A stretch of 64,000 nt of DNA from Pontibacter silvestris (lineage in GTDB: Bacteria; Bacteroidota; Bacteroidia; Cytophagales; Hymenobacteraceae), in assembly GCF_020907275.1 (NCBI RefSeq), contig NZ_JAJJWI010000003.1, positions 284,862 to 348,861 on the forward strand. Reading direction: 5' to 3'. The notes under the pieces are model-generated. The model was given only the letters and a program-made list of their open reading frames with translations, was not told the origin of the DNA and made no database searches. Position numbers and translations under genes: made by a program. Shown piece by piece: positions 45,417 to 54,553 of this stretch. How positions within the stretch are numbered: position 1 is the stretch's first letter; every line of letters begins with the position of its first letter.

Positions 45417-46505
45417 TTACTTTTTGATAAACGGAAGTTTTACGACCTGTGCTTTCATGTCTTTGTTACGCACCCGCACAAACACTTCGCTACCTGGCTT
45501 GCTAAGCTCTTTGGTTATATAACCTAAACCTATTCCCTTGCCTAACGATGGCGACATAGTACCGGAAGTAACCTCTCCTACTTTTTCGCCCTCCGCATTT
45601 ACTATTTCATAATGAGATCTTGGTATGGCTCTGTCCACCATCTCAAAACCAACCAGCTTACGTGATACGCCACTAGCTTTTTGCTCTTTCAGGCTTTCAG
45701 AGTTAGTAAATTCTTTATCAAACTTCGTAATCCAGCCAAGCCCGGCTTCAATAGGTGAAGTAGTATCGTCTATATCATTTCCGTATAAGCAGAAGCCCAT
45801 TTCCAGGCGGAGTGTATCGCGTGCTCCCAAGCCTATTGGCTTTATACCAAACTCTTTACCAGCCTCCATTATGGCTTCAAATACACGCTTGGCATCATCA
45901 TTCTTTACATAAATCTCAAAGCCACCGGCACCTGTATACCCGGTTGCAGATATAATTACATTCTGCACACCGGCAAACTCGCCACGCTCAAAAGTATAGT
46001 AGGCCATGCTGCTCAGGTTAACTGCAGTAAGCGCCTGTAATGCTTCCGTAGCCTTAGGTCCCTGCACCGCAAACAGCGAAATATTATCAGAGACATTCTC
46101 TAACTCAACTCCCCCGGTATTAAACTTATTTACCCAGGCCCAGTCTTTGTCTATGTTAGAGGCATTTACTACCAACATGTAGTCTTCTTCACCTAAGCGA
46201 TATACCAGCAGGTCGTCCACAATACCACCTTCGTCGTTAGGGAAACAAGAATATTGCACCTTTCCATCAGCTAATTTAGAGGCATCGTTAGAGGTAATAC
46301 GCTGAATCAGGTCTAAGGCACCAGGGCCTTTCACCAAAAACTCTCCCATATGCGACACATCAAAAATACCAACAGCATTACGCACTGTGTTGTGTTCATC
46401 TAAGTCGGATGAATAACGCACAGGCATATTGTATCCGGCAAAAGGTACCATTTTAGCTCCTAAAGCCTCATGTGTATCATTAAGTGCAATCTTCTTAAGT
46501 TCCAT
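45417..46505 (-). CDS. gcvT: Glycine cleavage system T protein (aminomethyltransferase)
   Basis: A 362-residue cytoplasmic enzyme that takes the aminomethyl group from the H-protein lipoyl arm, releases NH3 and makes 5,10-methylene-THF. Landmarks: [13 protein letters not shown] (about 18-30), [14 protein letters not shown] with the catalytic-region Asp, [44 protein letters not shown] (about 172-197) and a C-terminal barrel with [20 protein letters not shown]. Standalone; gcvH and gcvP are not in the window. A plausible promoter (minus strand, TATTTTTG at 46544-46537 with TTTC 20 bases upstream) precedes it. Confidence 0.96.
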   Translation of the reverse strand: MELKKIALNDTHEALGAKMVPFAGYNMPVRYSSDLDEHNTVRNAVGIFDVSHMGEFLVKGPGALDLIQRITSNDASKLADGKVQYSCFPNDEGGIVDDLLVYRLGEEDYMLVVNASNIDKDWAWVNKFNTGGVELENVSDNISLFAVQGPKATEALQALTAVNLSSMAYYTFERGEFAGVQNVIISATGYTGAGGFEIYVKNDDAKRVFEAIMEAGKEFGIKPIGLGARDTLRLEMGFCLYGNDIDDTTSPIEAGLGWITKFDKEFTNSESLKEQKASGVSRKLVGFEMVDRAIPRSHYEIVNAEGEKVGEVTSGTMSPSLGKGIGLGYITKELSKPGSEVFVRVRNKDMKAQVVKLPFIKK

Positions 46506-46901
46506 TCCTTTTATACTTTCTCATGTGATTGAGAGGCAAAAATAGTTAAATTTAATCCGCTTCCGAAATTTTGTAGAGAAGCTCTTACTTAAGCTCCTCT
46601 ACTTGATCTCCAATTTACGCTTATATTACAAAATTCTTATATTTAGATTAAAACACAACGTTATTTACCTGAAACCGTATACACTCTCGTCTCTTTTAGA
46701 CCAAGACCTCATGACTACCGCCCTTATTACTCTATCCACTCAATATGTGTTTTTACCTGCAGTACCTGCAGTTTTATCCCATCATACATACCTTACATGT
46801 GTAGCTGCTACATACTTTTAGCACAGCTTTAAGATCATCAAATTCTTCTATACTATAATTATTATATTGATCTTAAGTCATCGCTATCTATAGCAGGTAT
46901 A
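46506..46901. other. Intergenic region between gcvT and histidine kinase genes
   Basis: About 400 bases with no supported gene. The gcvT promoter candidate lies at 46537-46568. A perfect 9-bp tandem repeat ACCTGCAGT x2 occurs at 46755-46772. The frame at 46603-46821 does not look like a protein. Confidence 0.45.
46537..46568 (-). promoter_or_regulatory. Probable gcvT promoter
   Basis: On the minus strand TATTTTTG (46544-46537) fits TAnnTTTG, and TTTC (46568-46565) lies 20 bases upstream, one base off the -33 consensus TTTG. The start codon is 31 bases downstream. Confidence 0.45.
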
Positions 46902-48362
46902 ATGAAATTATCAGTTAAGCTTTTTGCGGGGTTTGTACTTATTTCAGTACTTTTCACAATCGTATCAATTATAAACTTTCAGCTATCTGAAGTTGTGATT
47001 GAAAATTCGCAGTGGGTTTCCCGTTCGCAAATTGTTGTCAGGAACTCTGCAGCGCTACAGCGTAACATTATTGATATGGAAACTGGTATGCGGGGTTTTC
47101 TGCTAAATGAGAATAGAACTTTTTTGCAACCATATTACCAGGCTAAAGACCAACTGCCAAGCCTTTTTAAGGACATTCAGGCTTCTACCGCACAGTCGGA
47201 ACAGCAAACACTTAAAATTCAGGAGATCTATAACCTGCAACGCCGGCTTCAAGAGAACTATGCAGAGCCTTTAATTTCGATGAAAAGCGCAGATACAATC
47301 TCTAACAACATTGCATTGTACGGCAAGCTAGACAGCTTAGTATTAGGAGAGAAAGTGTTGATGGACTCCATCCGAACTGCTTTTAAAGAATTTAATGCGA
47401 TTGAATATAAAATTCGGGACGATCGACGCAGTTTACTAAACCAAAGTATAGATACTACACGAAGCGTGTCAATTATACTCACAGTTTTGTCTGTTGTGAT
47501 AGGTTTATGTTGGGCCTATTATATTACCCGCCTTATCTCTAACCGCATTAATAAAATGGTAACCTTGGCGGATGAAATTTCCAAAGGAGACTTCAAGACA
47601 AAAATAATAGACAATTCCAAAGATGAGCTTAGTCATCTGTCTCGTTCATTGAACAGAATGTCTACCACCATTGATGAATCGTTCACCGAACTCGACAGGA
47701 AAAATAAAGAACTGGACCAGTTTGCCTATGTGGTATCACACGACTTAAAAGCTCCCTTGCGTGGTATAGAGATAGCATCGCGATGGGTTGAAGAAGATAT
47801 GGGAAAAGAGTTACCCAGAAATATTCAGGAGTACCTGTTAATGATGCGTGCCCGAGTTGGCCGTATGGAAAACCTGATAAATGGTATACTGGCTTTGGCA
47901 CGTGTGGGAAGAACCAAGCAGGTAGAAGAAAAAGTAGATGTTAATGTGCTGCTGGAGGAAGTAGCTGATATGATGACGCCTCCAAAAGGATTTGTAATTG
48001 ATGTGCAAGAAAATATGCCTGTCCTACATACTATCCGTATACAGCTGCAGCAAGTGTTCGCCAACCTCATTAGCAATGCCATAAAATATCATGACAGAGA
48101 CAATGGATTGATTTCTGTTAAACACCATGAGACAGAAAGCTACCATGTGTTTTCTGTGTCAGACGATGGCCCAGGCATAGAGCCGGAATATCATGAGCGT
48201 ATTTTTGTGCTGTTTCAGACACTACAGGAGCGCGATGCAGTAGAAAGCACAGGGGTAGGTTTAACCATTGTGAAAAAGATTATTGAGTGGCAAGGAGGTT
48301 CTATTTGGGTTAATTCCGAACCAGGCAGAGGAGCAACATTTACTTTTACCTGGCCCAAATAA
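46902..48362 (+). CDS. CHASE3-HAMP sensor histidine kinase
   Basis: A 486-residue membrane kinase. TM1 is about 6-28; a CHASE3 sensor (about 35-180) with NIIDMETGMRGFLLNENR and QPYYQAKD follows; TM2 is about 188-212; HAMP about 210-262. The HisKA domain has QFAYVVSHDLKAPLRGIE (phospho-acceptor His near 280). The ATPase domain has QVFANLISNAIKYHDR (N box), VSDDGPGIEPEYHERIF (G1), FQTLQERDAVESTGVGLTIVKKI (G2). The architecture resembles phytochrome-like light/stress kinases of Bacteroidota. It is followed 55 bases later by its likely cognate response regulator. Confidence 0.92.
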   Translation: MKLSVKLFAGFVLISVLFTIVSIINFQLSEVVIENSQWVSRSQIVVRNSAALQRNIIDMETGMRGFLLNENRTFLQPYYQAKDQLPSLFKDIQASTAQSEQQTLKIQEIYNLQRRLQENYAEPLISMKSADTISNNIALYGKLDSLVLGEKVLMDSIRTAFKEFNAIEYKIRDDRRSLLNQSIDTTRSVSIILTVLSVVIGLCWAYYITRLISNRINKMVTLADEISKGDFKTKIIDNSKDELSHLSRSLNRMSTTIDESFTELDRKNKELDQFAYVVSHDLKAPLRGIEIASRWVEEDMGKELPRNIQEYLLMMRARVGRMENLINGILALARVGRTKQVEEKVDVNVLLEEVADMMTPPKGFVIDVQENMPVLHTIRIQLQQVFANLISNAIKYHDRDNGLISVKHHETESYHVFSVSDDGPGIEPEYHERIFVLFQTLQERDAVESTGVGLTIVKKIIEWQGGSIWVNSEPGRGATFTFTWPK

Positions 48363-48417
48363 TAGGCTGAAAAAACATATTATAATAGCTTTGTAAGCAT
48401 AGCACTTAGGTTATACA

Positions 48418-48852
48418 ATGAGTGAGAAAGATGTAAATGTCCTGTTAGTAGAAGATGACTACCTGGATATAATGAATGTAGAACGGGAGCTAAAGAAAAT
48501 CAGTATTTCGTATCCTGTACATGTGGCACGTAATGGCAGAGAGGCTTTAAACATGCTGCGAGGTGATGATGTGCCCAAAATATCTCCTGCGCCCAGTGTT
48601 ATTCTGTTAGACATTAATATGCCCCGAATGAATGGGCTGGAGTTTTTAGCCGAACTACGCCGCGACCCGGAGTTCAGTCACATTCCTGTCTTTATTATGA
48701 CAACTTCTAATGAAGAGACAGACCGTGTGGCAGCTCAGAAGCTAAATGTATCAGGTTATATTGTTAAGCCTCTTACTTTTGACAGCTTCGAAAAAAGCCA
48801 TTCTTCCCTCGACAGCTTCAGCCTCTTCCTTGATTTGATTAAGTTAAAATAA
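48418..48852 (+). CDS. Single-domain response regulator (Rcp1-like)
   Basis: A 144-residue stand-alone receiver domain. The acidic pocket is LLVEDDYLD, the phospho-acceptor Asp lies in VILLDINMPRMNGLEFL (about residue 65), the Thr in FIMTTSNEETD (about 101) and the Lys in GYIVKPLTFDSFEK (about 121). The pattern with a 4-residue longer beta3-alpha3 region resembles Rcp1-type regulators paired with phytochrome-like kinases. No output domain is present, so it acts by protein contact. It directly follows the CHASE3 kinase. Confidence 0.93.
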   Translation: MSEKDVNVLLVEDDYLDIMNVERELKKISISYPVHVARNGREALNMLRGDDVPKISPAPSVILLDINMPRMNGLEFLAELRRDPEFSHIPVFIMTTSNEETDRVAAQKLNVSGYIVKPLTFDSFEKSHSSLDSFSLFLDLIKLK

Positions 48853-48879
48853 GAAGCTGTTATTACATGCAGCTTCTTA
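48850..48879. terminator. Hairpin between response regulator and rnhB
   Basis: TAAGAAGCTG (48850-48859) pairs with CAGCTTCTTA (48870-48879), 10 bp perfect with a 10-base loop, followed by CTTTATC. It overlaps the response regulator stop codon and lies between convergent genes. Confidence 0.6.
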
Positions 48880-48898
48880 CTTTATCAACAAACAAGCT

Positions 48899-49498
48899 CT
48901 AAAGCTTGAACTCTGTTTGCTTGGGCAGCAGTGTAAAAGAATGCCGATGATGCACTGTAGAACCATATTCCTGTATAGCCTGCCTGTGCGCCTTAGTAGG
49001 GTAACCTGCATTTTGCTCCCACTTATATTGTCTATGTTCCTGCGCTAACTGCACCATCAAGTCATCACGATGTGTTTTAGCCAATACAGACGCTGCAGCT
49101 ATAGACAGGTACTTCCCATCTCCTTTTATGATAGAGGTATGGGGCAACGTTTGATAAGGTTTGAAGCGATTGCCATCAATTATCAGATATTCCGGCACCT
49201 GCTTTAACCCCGCTATTGCCCGGTGCATTGCCAAATAAGTAGCTTGCAGTATGTTCACATCGTCTATCTCGGCAGACGATGCCTCCCCTATTGCCCAATC
49301 TACAGCATCGTGTAAGATTATTTCACGCAGCTCTTCCCGCTGTTTCTTACTTAACTTTTTAGAATCGTTCAGGAGGGCATTCTGATAGTTTATTGGTAGT
49401 ATAACGGCAACTGCCACAACTGGCCCGGCTAAACATCCTCTGCCTGCTTCGTCAATGCCAGCTTCTAATCTGTTGCCACTGTAGTTTGGTAAGAGCAT
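48899..49498 (-). CDS. rnhB: Ribonuclease HII
   Basis: A 199-residue cytoplasmic enzyme that cuts RNA in RNA-DNA hybrids and removes embedded ribonucleotides. The DEDD catalytic set is visible: EAGIDEAGRGCLAGPVVA (Asp, Glu; about 12-29), LIIDGNRF (Asp) and KTHRDDLM (Asp). Also present are DSKKLSKKQRE and KGDGKYLSIAAASVLAK. The ATG at 49498 is preferred to an upstream TTG at 49519 because MLLPNYSG leads into the fold as in homologues. Convergent with the response regulator gene. Confidence 0.95.
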   Translation of the reverse strand: MLLPNYSGNRLEAGIDEAGRGCLAGPVVAVAVILPINYQNALLNDSKKLSKKQREELREIILHDAVDWAIGEASSAEIDDVNILQATYLAMHRAIAGLKQVPEYLIIDGNRFKPYQTLPHTSIIKGDGKYLSIAAASVLAKTHRDDLMVQLAQEHRQYKWEQNAGYPTKAHRQAIQEYGSTVHHRHSFTLLPKQTEFKL

Positions 49499-49614
49499 AA
49501 TGTGAATTTTAGAGTGCAAACTTAATTCGTAAAATAACTCTATTTATTAGATGATACCATATTTTCCAATTTCTTTAATACACATTCCCTCTTATCCTTT
49601 TATTTTAGATGATA

Positions 49615-49654
49615 AACAACAAAGGAGGGTAGGTAACTACCCTCCTTTGTTGTT
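49615..49654 (-). terminator. Long-stem terminator of the susC-susD unit
   Basis: Arms 49615-49632 and 49637-49654 are perfectly complementary over 18 bp with a GTAA loop. It lies 18 bases after the SusD stop codon. The stem is very stable, with a GT-rich rather than pure T tail. Confidence 0.85.
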
Positions 49655-49671
49655 ATAAGACTATTAGCTGC

Positions 49672-51066
49672 CTAATAATCAGCATTCTGCTCAATATTAG
49701 GATTTGCATCAATCTCTTTACGAGGTATTGGGAATGCTAACACAGACGAACCATAAGCAACTCCAGATTTACTGTATGTTTGTCTTGAATCAACATAAGG
49801 GATATCCTTTTCATTCCGCACAAGATCAAAGAAGCGATGACCTTCCATAGCAAGTTCTTTTCTTCTTTCAGTAAGAACATTCTCTAAGGTTGCCGCTGTG
49901 TATTCCGCAGCATTTCTGTTAGAAGGAATCATGTTCAGATAAGTCAATGCCTCTGAAGACCCTAAGTGTGCTAGAGCCTCAGTATAATTTAGGATTACTT
50001 CTTCGTAGCGGATAACTTTTATATTATCTGAGTATTCTGAATACTTACCCACCATACGATAGGTAGTATCCTTTTCTGCAGCATCATACTTCTTGCTATA
50101 CAAATATAGCCTTACATCGTTCTTAGCATATGTGTTATAAAGGTCTTGAGTAACCTCTACATCACCATAATTGCCTTCATTATACATATAAGACAAGCCG
50201 TTGCTACCATTATTATCTGCGTCTGTAAGAGCTAATTCAAAAACAGAGTTTGCCGCTGCCCCCCCCCAAGCACTTGTATAGGAACCGGCATCAACAACAC
50301 TGAATTGTTTAGAATCAATTACTTTTTTAGCTGCTTCTGCTGCTTTTGCATAATCTTCTGTATAAAGATAGTAACGAGACTGTAACGCATATACCGCCCA
50401 GGTAGAGATTTTAGTAGGGGTAGACTCATCCAAGCTTGGATCCATCATACTAAGAGCAGTCTGGAAGTCTTCACCGATTTTAGCCCATGTCTCATCTACC
50501 GTTGCACGTGATGGGTAGAGAACATCCTCGGTAAGCTCGCTGTTACCGTCTGTATAAGTTGTGATATAAGGTACGCCCAAATTTCCACCCGACCATTGCT
50601 GCCCATAAAGACGCAAAAGATCCATGTGAGCCAGGGCTCTAATAGCATAAGCCTGCCCTTTGGTATACTTTACCTCGACACTTTCATTATCTTCTACCTC
50701 TGATTGGATTACAAGATTAGCATTTGAAATAACCTGATAAATTCGTGACCAAGTATCAGTTGGGTACGCATCTGTAGCATTCAAAAAGAACTGAGCAGGC
50801 CCAGTGAATCTACCTGAATTACCAGAACTAAAGGCATTATCTGAGCGAACTTCAGCAAAGACCACGTAATCTCTACCATAGTAAGTGTAGTAATTCATGC
50901 GATCATAAGCACCCAATACTAAACCTTGTAAGTCACTAACTGTGTTGATATTTAATTCTGTTTCTAAGTTATCTGTAACTTCTGGTTCTAAATAATCTTT
51001 TTCGCATGACCCTAAGCTTAGCGCCAGCAGTACAAGACAGTATTTATATATTTTGAAAGTCTTCAT
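49672..51066 (-). CDS. SusD/RagB family nutrient-binding lipoprotein
   Basis: A 464-residue outer-membrane lipoprotein (signal with SLGSC, Cys21) that caps the SusC-type transporter and binds its ligand. TPR-like helical elements, with KYTKGQAYAIRALAHMDLLRLYGQQW (split around Arg, about 131-156) and the C-terminal LTERRKELAMEGHRFFDLVRN (about 406-426), are SusD hallmarks. It follows susC by 19 bases. Note a run of nine C on the plus strand (50259-50267) that encodes a Trp-Gly-Gly stretch near residue 267; such tracts can slip. No glycosidase or other enzyme is adjacent, so the ligand (sugar, peptide or other) is unknown. Confidence 0.92.
   Translation of the reverse strand: MKTFKIYKYCLVLLALSLGSCEKDYLEPEVTDNLETELNINTVSDLQGLVLGAYDRMNYYTYYGRDYVVFAEVRSDNAFSSGNSGRFTGPAQFFLNATDAYPTDTWSRIYQVISNANLVIQSEVEDNESVEVKYTKGQAYAIRALAHMDLLRLYGQQWSGGNLGVPYITTYTDGNSELTEDVLYPSRATVDETWAKIGEDFQTALSMMDPSLDESTPTKISTWAVYALQSRYYLYTEDYAKAAEAAKKVIDSKQFSVVDAGSYTSAWGGAAANSVFELALTDADNNGSNGLSYMYNEGNYGDVEVTQDLYNTYAKNDVRLYLYSKKYDAAEKDTTYRMVGKYSEYSDNIKVIRYEEVILNYTEALAHLGSSEALTYLNMIPSNRNAAEYTAATLENVLTERRKELAMEGHRFFDLVRNEKDIPYVDSRQTYSKSGVAYGSSVLAFPIPRKEIDANPNIEQNADY
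50259..50267. repeat. Nine-base homopolymer tract inside susD
   Basis: Nine consecutive C on the plus strand, nine G on the coding strand. A length change of one would shift the susD frame and truncate the protein after about 267 residues. Confidence 0.7.
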
Positions 51067-51085
51067 TTTCTTATTCTTTTAAACT

Positions 51086-54000
51086 TTAAAAGCTTGCATT
51101 GATACCTACTGCAATTGTTTTAAGCGGAGCCGCATTTATTTGTAACAATCCGTTAGGCTTAACTTCCGGGTCAAAAGTAAGTTTATCATCTTTAACCCAA
51201 GTCCACAGGTTATTTCCTTTCACGTACAGATTAACATTACTTAAACCTAACTTTGAAATTAACGCTGCCGGAAGGTTATACCCAAGTGTTACGTCTCTTA
51301 ATCTTAAATATTCAGCATCATATAAACGCCTGGTAGATGCTGCAGCGGAGTTTGAAGTATTACCGTAAACATTTTTAGGGTTTTCTGCTACATCCCCTGG
51401 CTGTTGCCATCTATCATACAGGGTTGCATATCCATTTGATGTGGTAAAGTTGTAACGACCATCAGATAATGTATAGTGAGCATAGCTGTCATATACTTTA
51501 TTTCCTGTTGAATAGTACAGGCTTGCAGACAAGTAGATCCCCTTATAGTCAAACCTTGTATTTAAACCACCAAAGAAGGTAGGCATAGCACTTCCATGAT
51601 AAGAATACCCTGCCTTACTGTATGTAGAAGTTGTTTCGCCACTAGTGCCTTCTACATACCATAGAGGAGCACCTGTTTGCACGTCTACTCCGGCCCATGT
51701 AGGCATATACCAAGAGAATACAGGCTGTCCTTCTGCCACTCGTCTTACACTATTCTCAGTAATCGTAATTTCCCCACCATCTAAATTTTCAGCAAGTCTG
51801 GTTACTTCGTTATGCACAGAAGTAAAGTTTACACCTAAATTCCACTTAAAGTCTGTACTTCTAATGATATCGGCATTAGCACTTACTTCCCAACCTTTGT
51901 TTACCATGTCGCCTACGTTCTGGTATTGAGAGCTAAACCCAGTGGTATAAGAAAGAGGAACATCCTGTAAAAGATCAGTCGACTTTCTGTTGAAATACTC
52001 AACTGAACCAGTTATTCTGTTAAAAAGTCCAAAGTCTAGTCCAACGTTATAGGAATAGTTGTTTTCCCAGGTTAAGTACTTGTTACCAAATTGGCCCGGA
52101 GAAACAGCCGGACTGGAGTTGTATGAACCGCTATAACTTAAGAAAGACTGATATAGGTTCTCTTCAATACCAGCATTACCTGTTTTTCCATAAGATGCTT
52201 TTAGCTTAGCATTACTAAGCCACTCACTGGTTCCCTGCATAAATGCTTCATCAGAAAGTAACCAAGATCCAGCTATTGAGTAAAACGTTCCCCATTTGTT
52301 ATATGGTGCAAATCTAGAGTGTCCTTCTCTTCTATATGTACCATCTATAAAGATGTTGTTTCTTAACGTATAGGTAACTAAAGCCATTGCAGAGTTAATA
52401 GCCCAGTCAGTAGCAGCGGCAGTACCATAATCTACTGTGCCAACTGATGAAGGATAAACCAAACCATCAGCTGCTATACCATAACCACCTGTAGCAACTG
52501 TGTAGTAGCTATTTTTTTGAGCCTCATACACTAGTTTAAAATCCAGCTTGTTATTGTTGTTAATAACCCAGCTGTAATCCAACATGTTTTTCCAATCGTA
52601 GGTAAAGTTTCTGTTGTTATACACATAAGAATTACCATTCTGGCTCAGATCAGTTGCACTATTAACGCCATCACCATGATGACGATTATCATAGAGCAGT
52701 TCTTCATTGATGATATAATCAAGGCCAATTGAAGAAGTAAATTTTAGATTGTTTAGAATCCTGTATTCTACTGCAGTTGAATTAAGTATTCGGGATTGCT
52801 TTCTACGATTGATGTCATTTTCAGCAATATATAACGGGTTATACTGGCTTCCTCCTAAATCTAGATTAAGCGATCCATCTGCATTATAAGGACTATAAAA
52901 TGGACTTGTAAATAAATAAGCTGATTCAGGGTTACCATAATACGCTGCACCTTCCAACTGACCGTTTTGCAACACGTACGATCCGTTTGTGGAAGTACTT
53001 AAAGTAAACTTATCAGAAAGCTCATTTTCAAAATTAATTTTACCGGTTGTTCTCTTATAATTTGAACCTACGGTTACACCATCTTGTTGGAAATGCCCTG
53101 CAGAAACATAGTATCTGGATTTCTCATTACCTCCTCTTACTGATAAGTCATAAGTACGGGTTATGGCATCATCATTTGTTACTACATCTTTCCAATCGGT
53201 ATCTGTAACACCATCCCAGCCACTGTTATACCTAGCTCTGGCATCTTCAATGCTTGTGGCCTGGCCAGCGTTTACACGCGCTTCATAATACAGTTCATCT
53301 AATTGTGCTGCACTTAACATATCAGCACCATCTACTGCTCTGGAAACCACACCTGTTTGAGCGGAGAAACTAACAACAGGCTTACCGGCCTTTCCTCTTT
53401 TTGTAGTTATTACAATAACACCGTTAGCGCCACGAGCACCATATAGCGCAGTTGCACTGGCATCTTTCAGCACTGTTACGTTTTCAATGTCATTACTATT
53501 GATAGACGAAAGAGGACTCAAACTACCTGTTCCTGTATCTTCATCATTAACATTCTGGTTCATAACTGGAATCCCATCAATTACATACAAAGGTTCATTA
53601 TCAGCTGTGATCGAGCTAATCCCTCTGATGCGTATATTTTGAACAGCACCAGGTGTACCTGAAGAGGAAGAAAGTTGCAAGCCGGGTACATTGCCCTGTA
53701 ACGCTTGATCCACTGTTGCAAAAGGTTTGTTCTCAAACTTAGCACCTCCTAATGTAACAGCAGACCCTGTAAATGACTCTTGTTTTCTCTCTCCATAACC
53801 TGTTACAACAACCTCTGAAAGTTGCGCATTATCAAGGCTAAGAGAAACATTTATATTACTTGCCCCAGAGATATCTCGTTCTACAGTTTTGTAGCCAATA
53901 AAACGAAATACTAATGTTGTACCATTAGTTGGCACATTAATTGTGTATGCGCCATCAGCATTTGTTGCTGTACCTACCGAAGTTCCTTTCACTTGAATTG

Positions 54001-54127
54001 ACACTCCGGGTAATCCTTGTCCAGTAGACTGGTCCGTTACCGTACCAGACACTGTCCTACTCTGGGCAAAAGCCTGCTGCATCAGGGTCAGCACCAGAGT
54101 AAAACTTAGTAATAGCAGTTTTCTCAT
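51086..54127 (-). CDS. SusC/RagA family TonB-linked outer membrane transporter
   Basis: A 1013-residue TonB-dependent transporter. Signal peptide about 1-21 (QAFAQ). A carboxypeptidase-regulatory-like domain follows (about 24-105: VSGTVTDQSTGQGLPGVSIQVKG). The TonB-linked SusC signature LSEVVVTGYGERKQESFTGS leads into the plug: QNIRIRGISSITADNEPLYVIDGIPV and VLKDASATALYGARGANGVIVITTKRG (about 225-250). The barrel runs to the end and finishes KTIAVGINASF. It forms the SusCD complex with the next gene. No regulator such as an ECF sigma/anti-sigma pair is adjacent. Confidence 0.94.
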   Translation of the reverse strand: MRKLLLLSFTLVLTLMQQAFAQSRTVSGTVTDQSTGQGLPGVSIQVKGTSVGTATNADGAYTINVPTNGTTLVFRFIGYKTVERDISGASNINVSLSLDNAQLSEVVVTGYGERKQESFTGSAVTLGGAKFENKPFATVDQALQGNVPGLQLSSSSGTPGAVQNIRIRGISSITADNEPLYVIDGIPVMNQNVNDEDTGTGSLSPLSSINSNDIENVTVLKDASATALYGARGANGVIVITTKRGKAGKPVVSFSAQTGVVSRAVDGADMLSAAQLDELYYEARVNAGQATSIEDARARYNSGWDGVTDTDWKDVVTNDDAITRTYDLSVRGGNEKSRYYVSAGHFQQDGVTVGSNYKRTTGKINFENELSDKFTLSTSTNGSYVLQNGQLEGAAYYGNPESAYLFTSPFYSPYNADGSLNLDLGGSQYNPLYIAENDINRRKQSRILNSTAVEYRILNNLKFTSSIGLDYIINEELLYDNRHHGDGVNSATDLSQNGNSYVYNNRNFTYDWKNMLDYSWVINNNNKLDFKLVYEAQKNSYYTVATGGYGIAADGLVYPSSVGTVDYGTAAATDWAINSAMALVTYTLRNNIFIDGTYRREGHSRFAPYNKWGTFYSIAGSWLLSDEAFMQGTSEWLSNAKLKASYGKTGNAGIEENLYQSFLSYSGSYNSSPAVSPGQFGNKYLTWENNYSYNVGLDFGLFNRITGSVEYFNRKSTDLLQDVPLSYTTGFSSQYQNVGDMVNKGWEVSANADIIRSTDFKWNLGVNFTSVHNEVTRLAENLDGGEITITENSVRRVAEGQPVFSWYMPTWAGVDVQTGAPLWYVEGTSGETTSTYSKAGYSYHGSAMPTFFGGLNTRFDYKGIYLSASLYYSTGNKVYDSYAHYTLSDGRYNFTTSNGYATLYDRWQQPGDVAENPKNVYGNTSNSAAASTRRLYDAEYLRLRDVTLGYNLPAALISKLGLSNVNLYVKGNNLWTWVKDDKLTFDPEVKPNGLLQINAAPLKTIAVGINASF

Positions 54128-54553
54128 TTGTGTTAAGGTGTAAATAGTTAAAAGTTAGATTGTGTTTGGGTTTGTAATAAAAAAATGGGCAATACATTGC
54201 CACATACCTTGTTAGGTATGTCTTAAAGTAATAATAAAAAAGCCTCATAAAATGAGACCCCTAAAATATTAAGTAAGTTTTCTTAAGATAGGTTGTTGTA
54301 GCTCCTAATAAGTAATAGATATCAGAATTGGTATAGGAACAGCGCGGTTCTTTGTAAACTAGTACTTCATATAAACTCTTATTTAATTCATCTTAGTTTC
54401 GCACACAAGATTAACTTTTTTTTTATTCTGTGCAATATATTTTTTTTTAAAATTTCATAACAAAGCTAAACTATAATCTATAAAAAAGCCCCTAATAACT
54501 GCTATTATTAAGAGAATAGCAGTTATTAGGGGCTTTTTTATAGGATCGCTGGA
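54128..54553. other. Intergenic region upstream of susC with short palindromes and terminator
   Basis: About 425 bases. From right to left on the susC side: ACATACC/GGTATGT (54202-54221, 7-bp arms, 6-base loop), CTCAT/ATGAG (54243-54255), two nine-base T tracts (54416-54424, 54440-54448) and the prfB-side terminator (54482-54539). No ORF. Confidence 0.5.
54482..54539. terminator. Very long bidirectional terminator hairpin
   Basis: Arms 54482-54506 and 54515-54539 are perfectly complementary over 25 bp with an 8-base loop and A6/T6 ends. It lies 14 bases after the prfB stop (minus strand). Confidence 0.9.

Noticed and set aside
46603..46821. 72-aa plus-strand ORF upstream of the histidine kinase
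   Set aside because: Low-complexity content, no ribosome binding site, no recognisable domain; includes the tandem repeat region.
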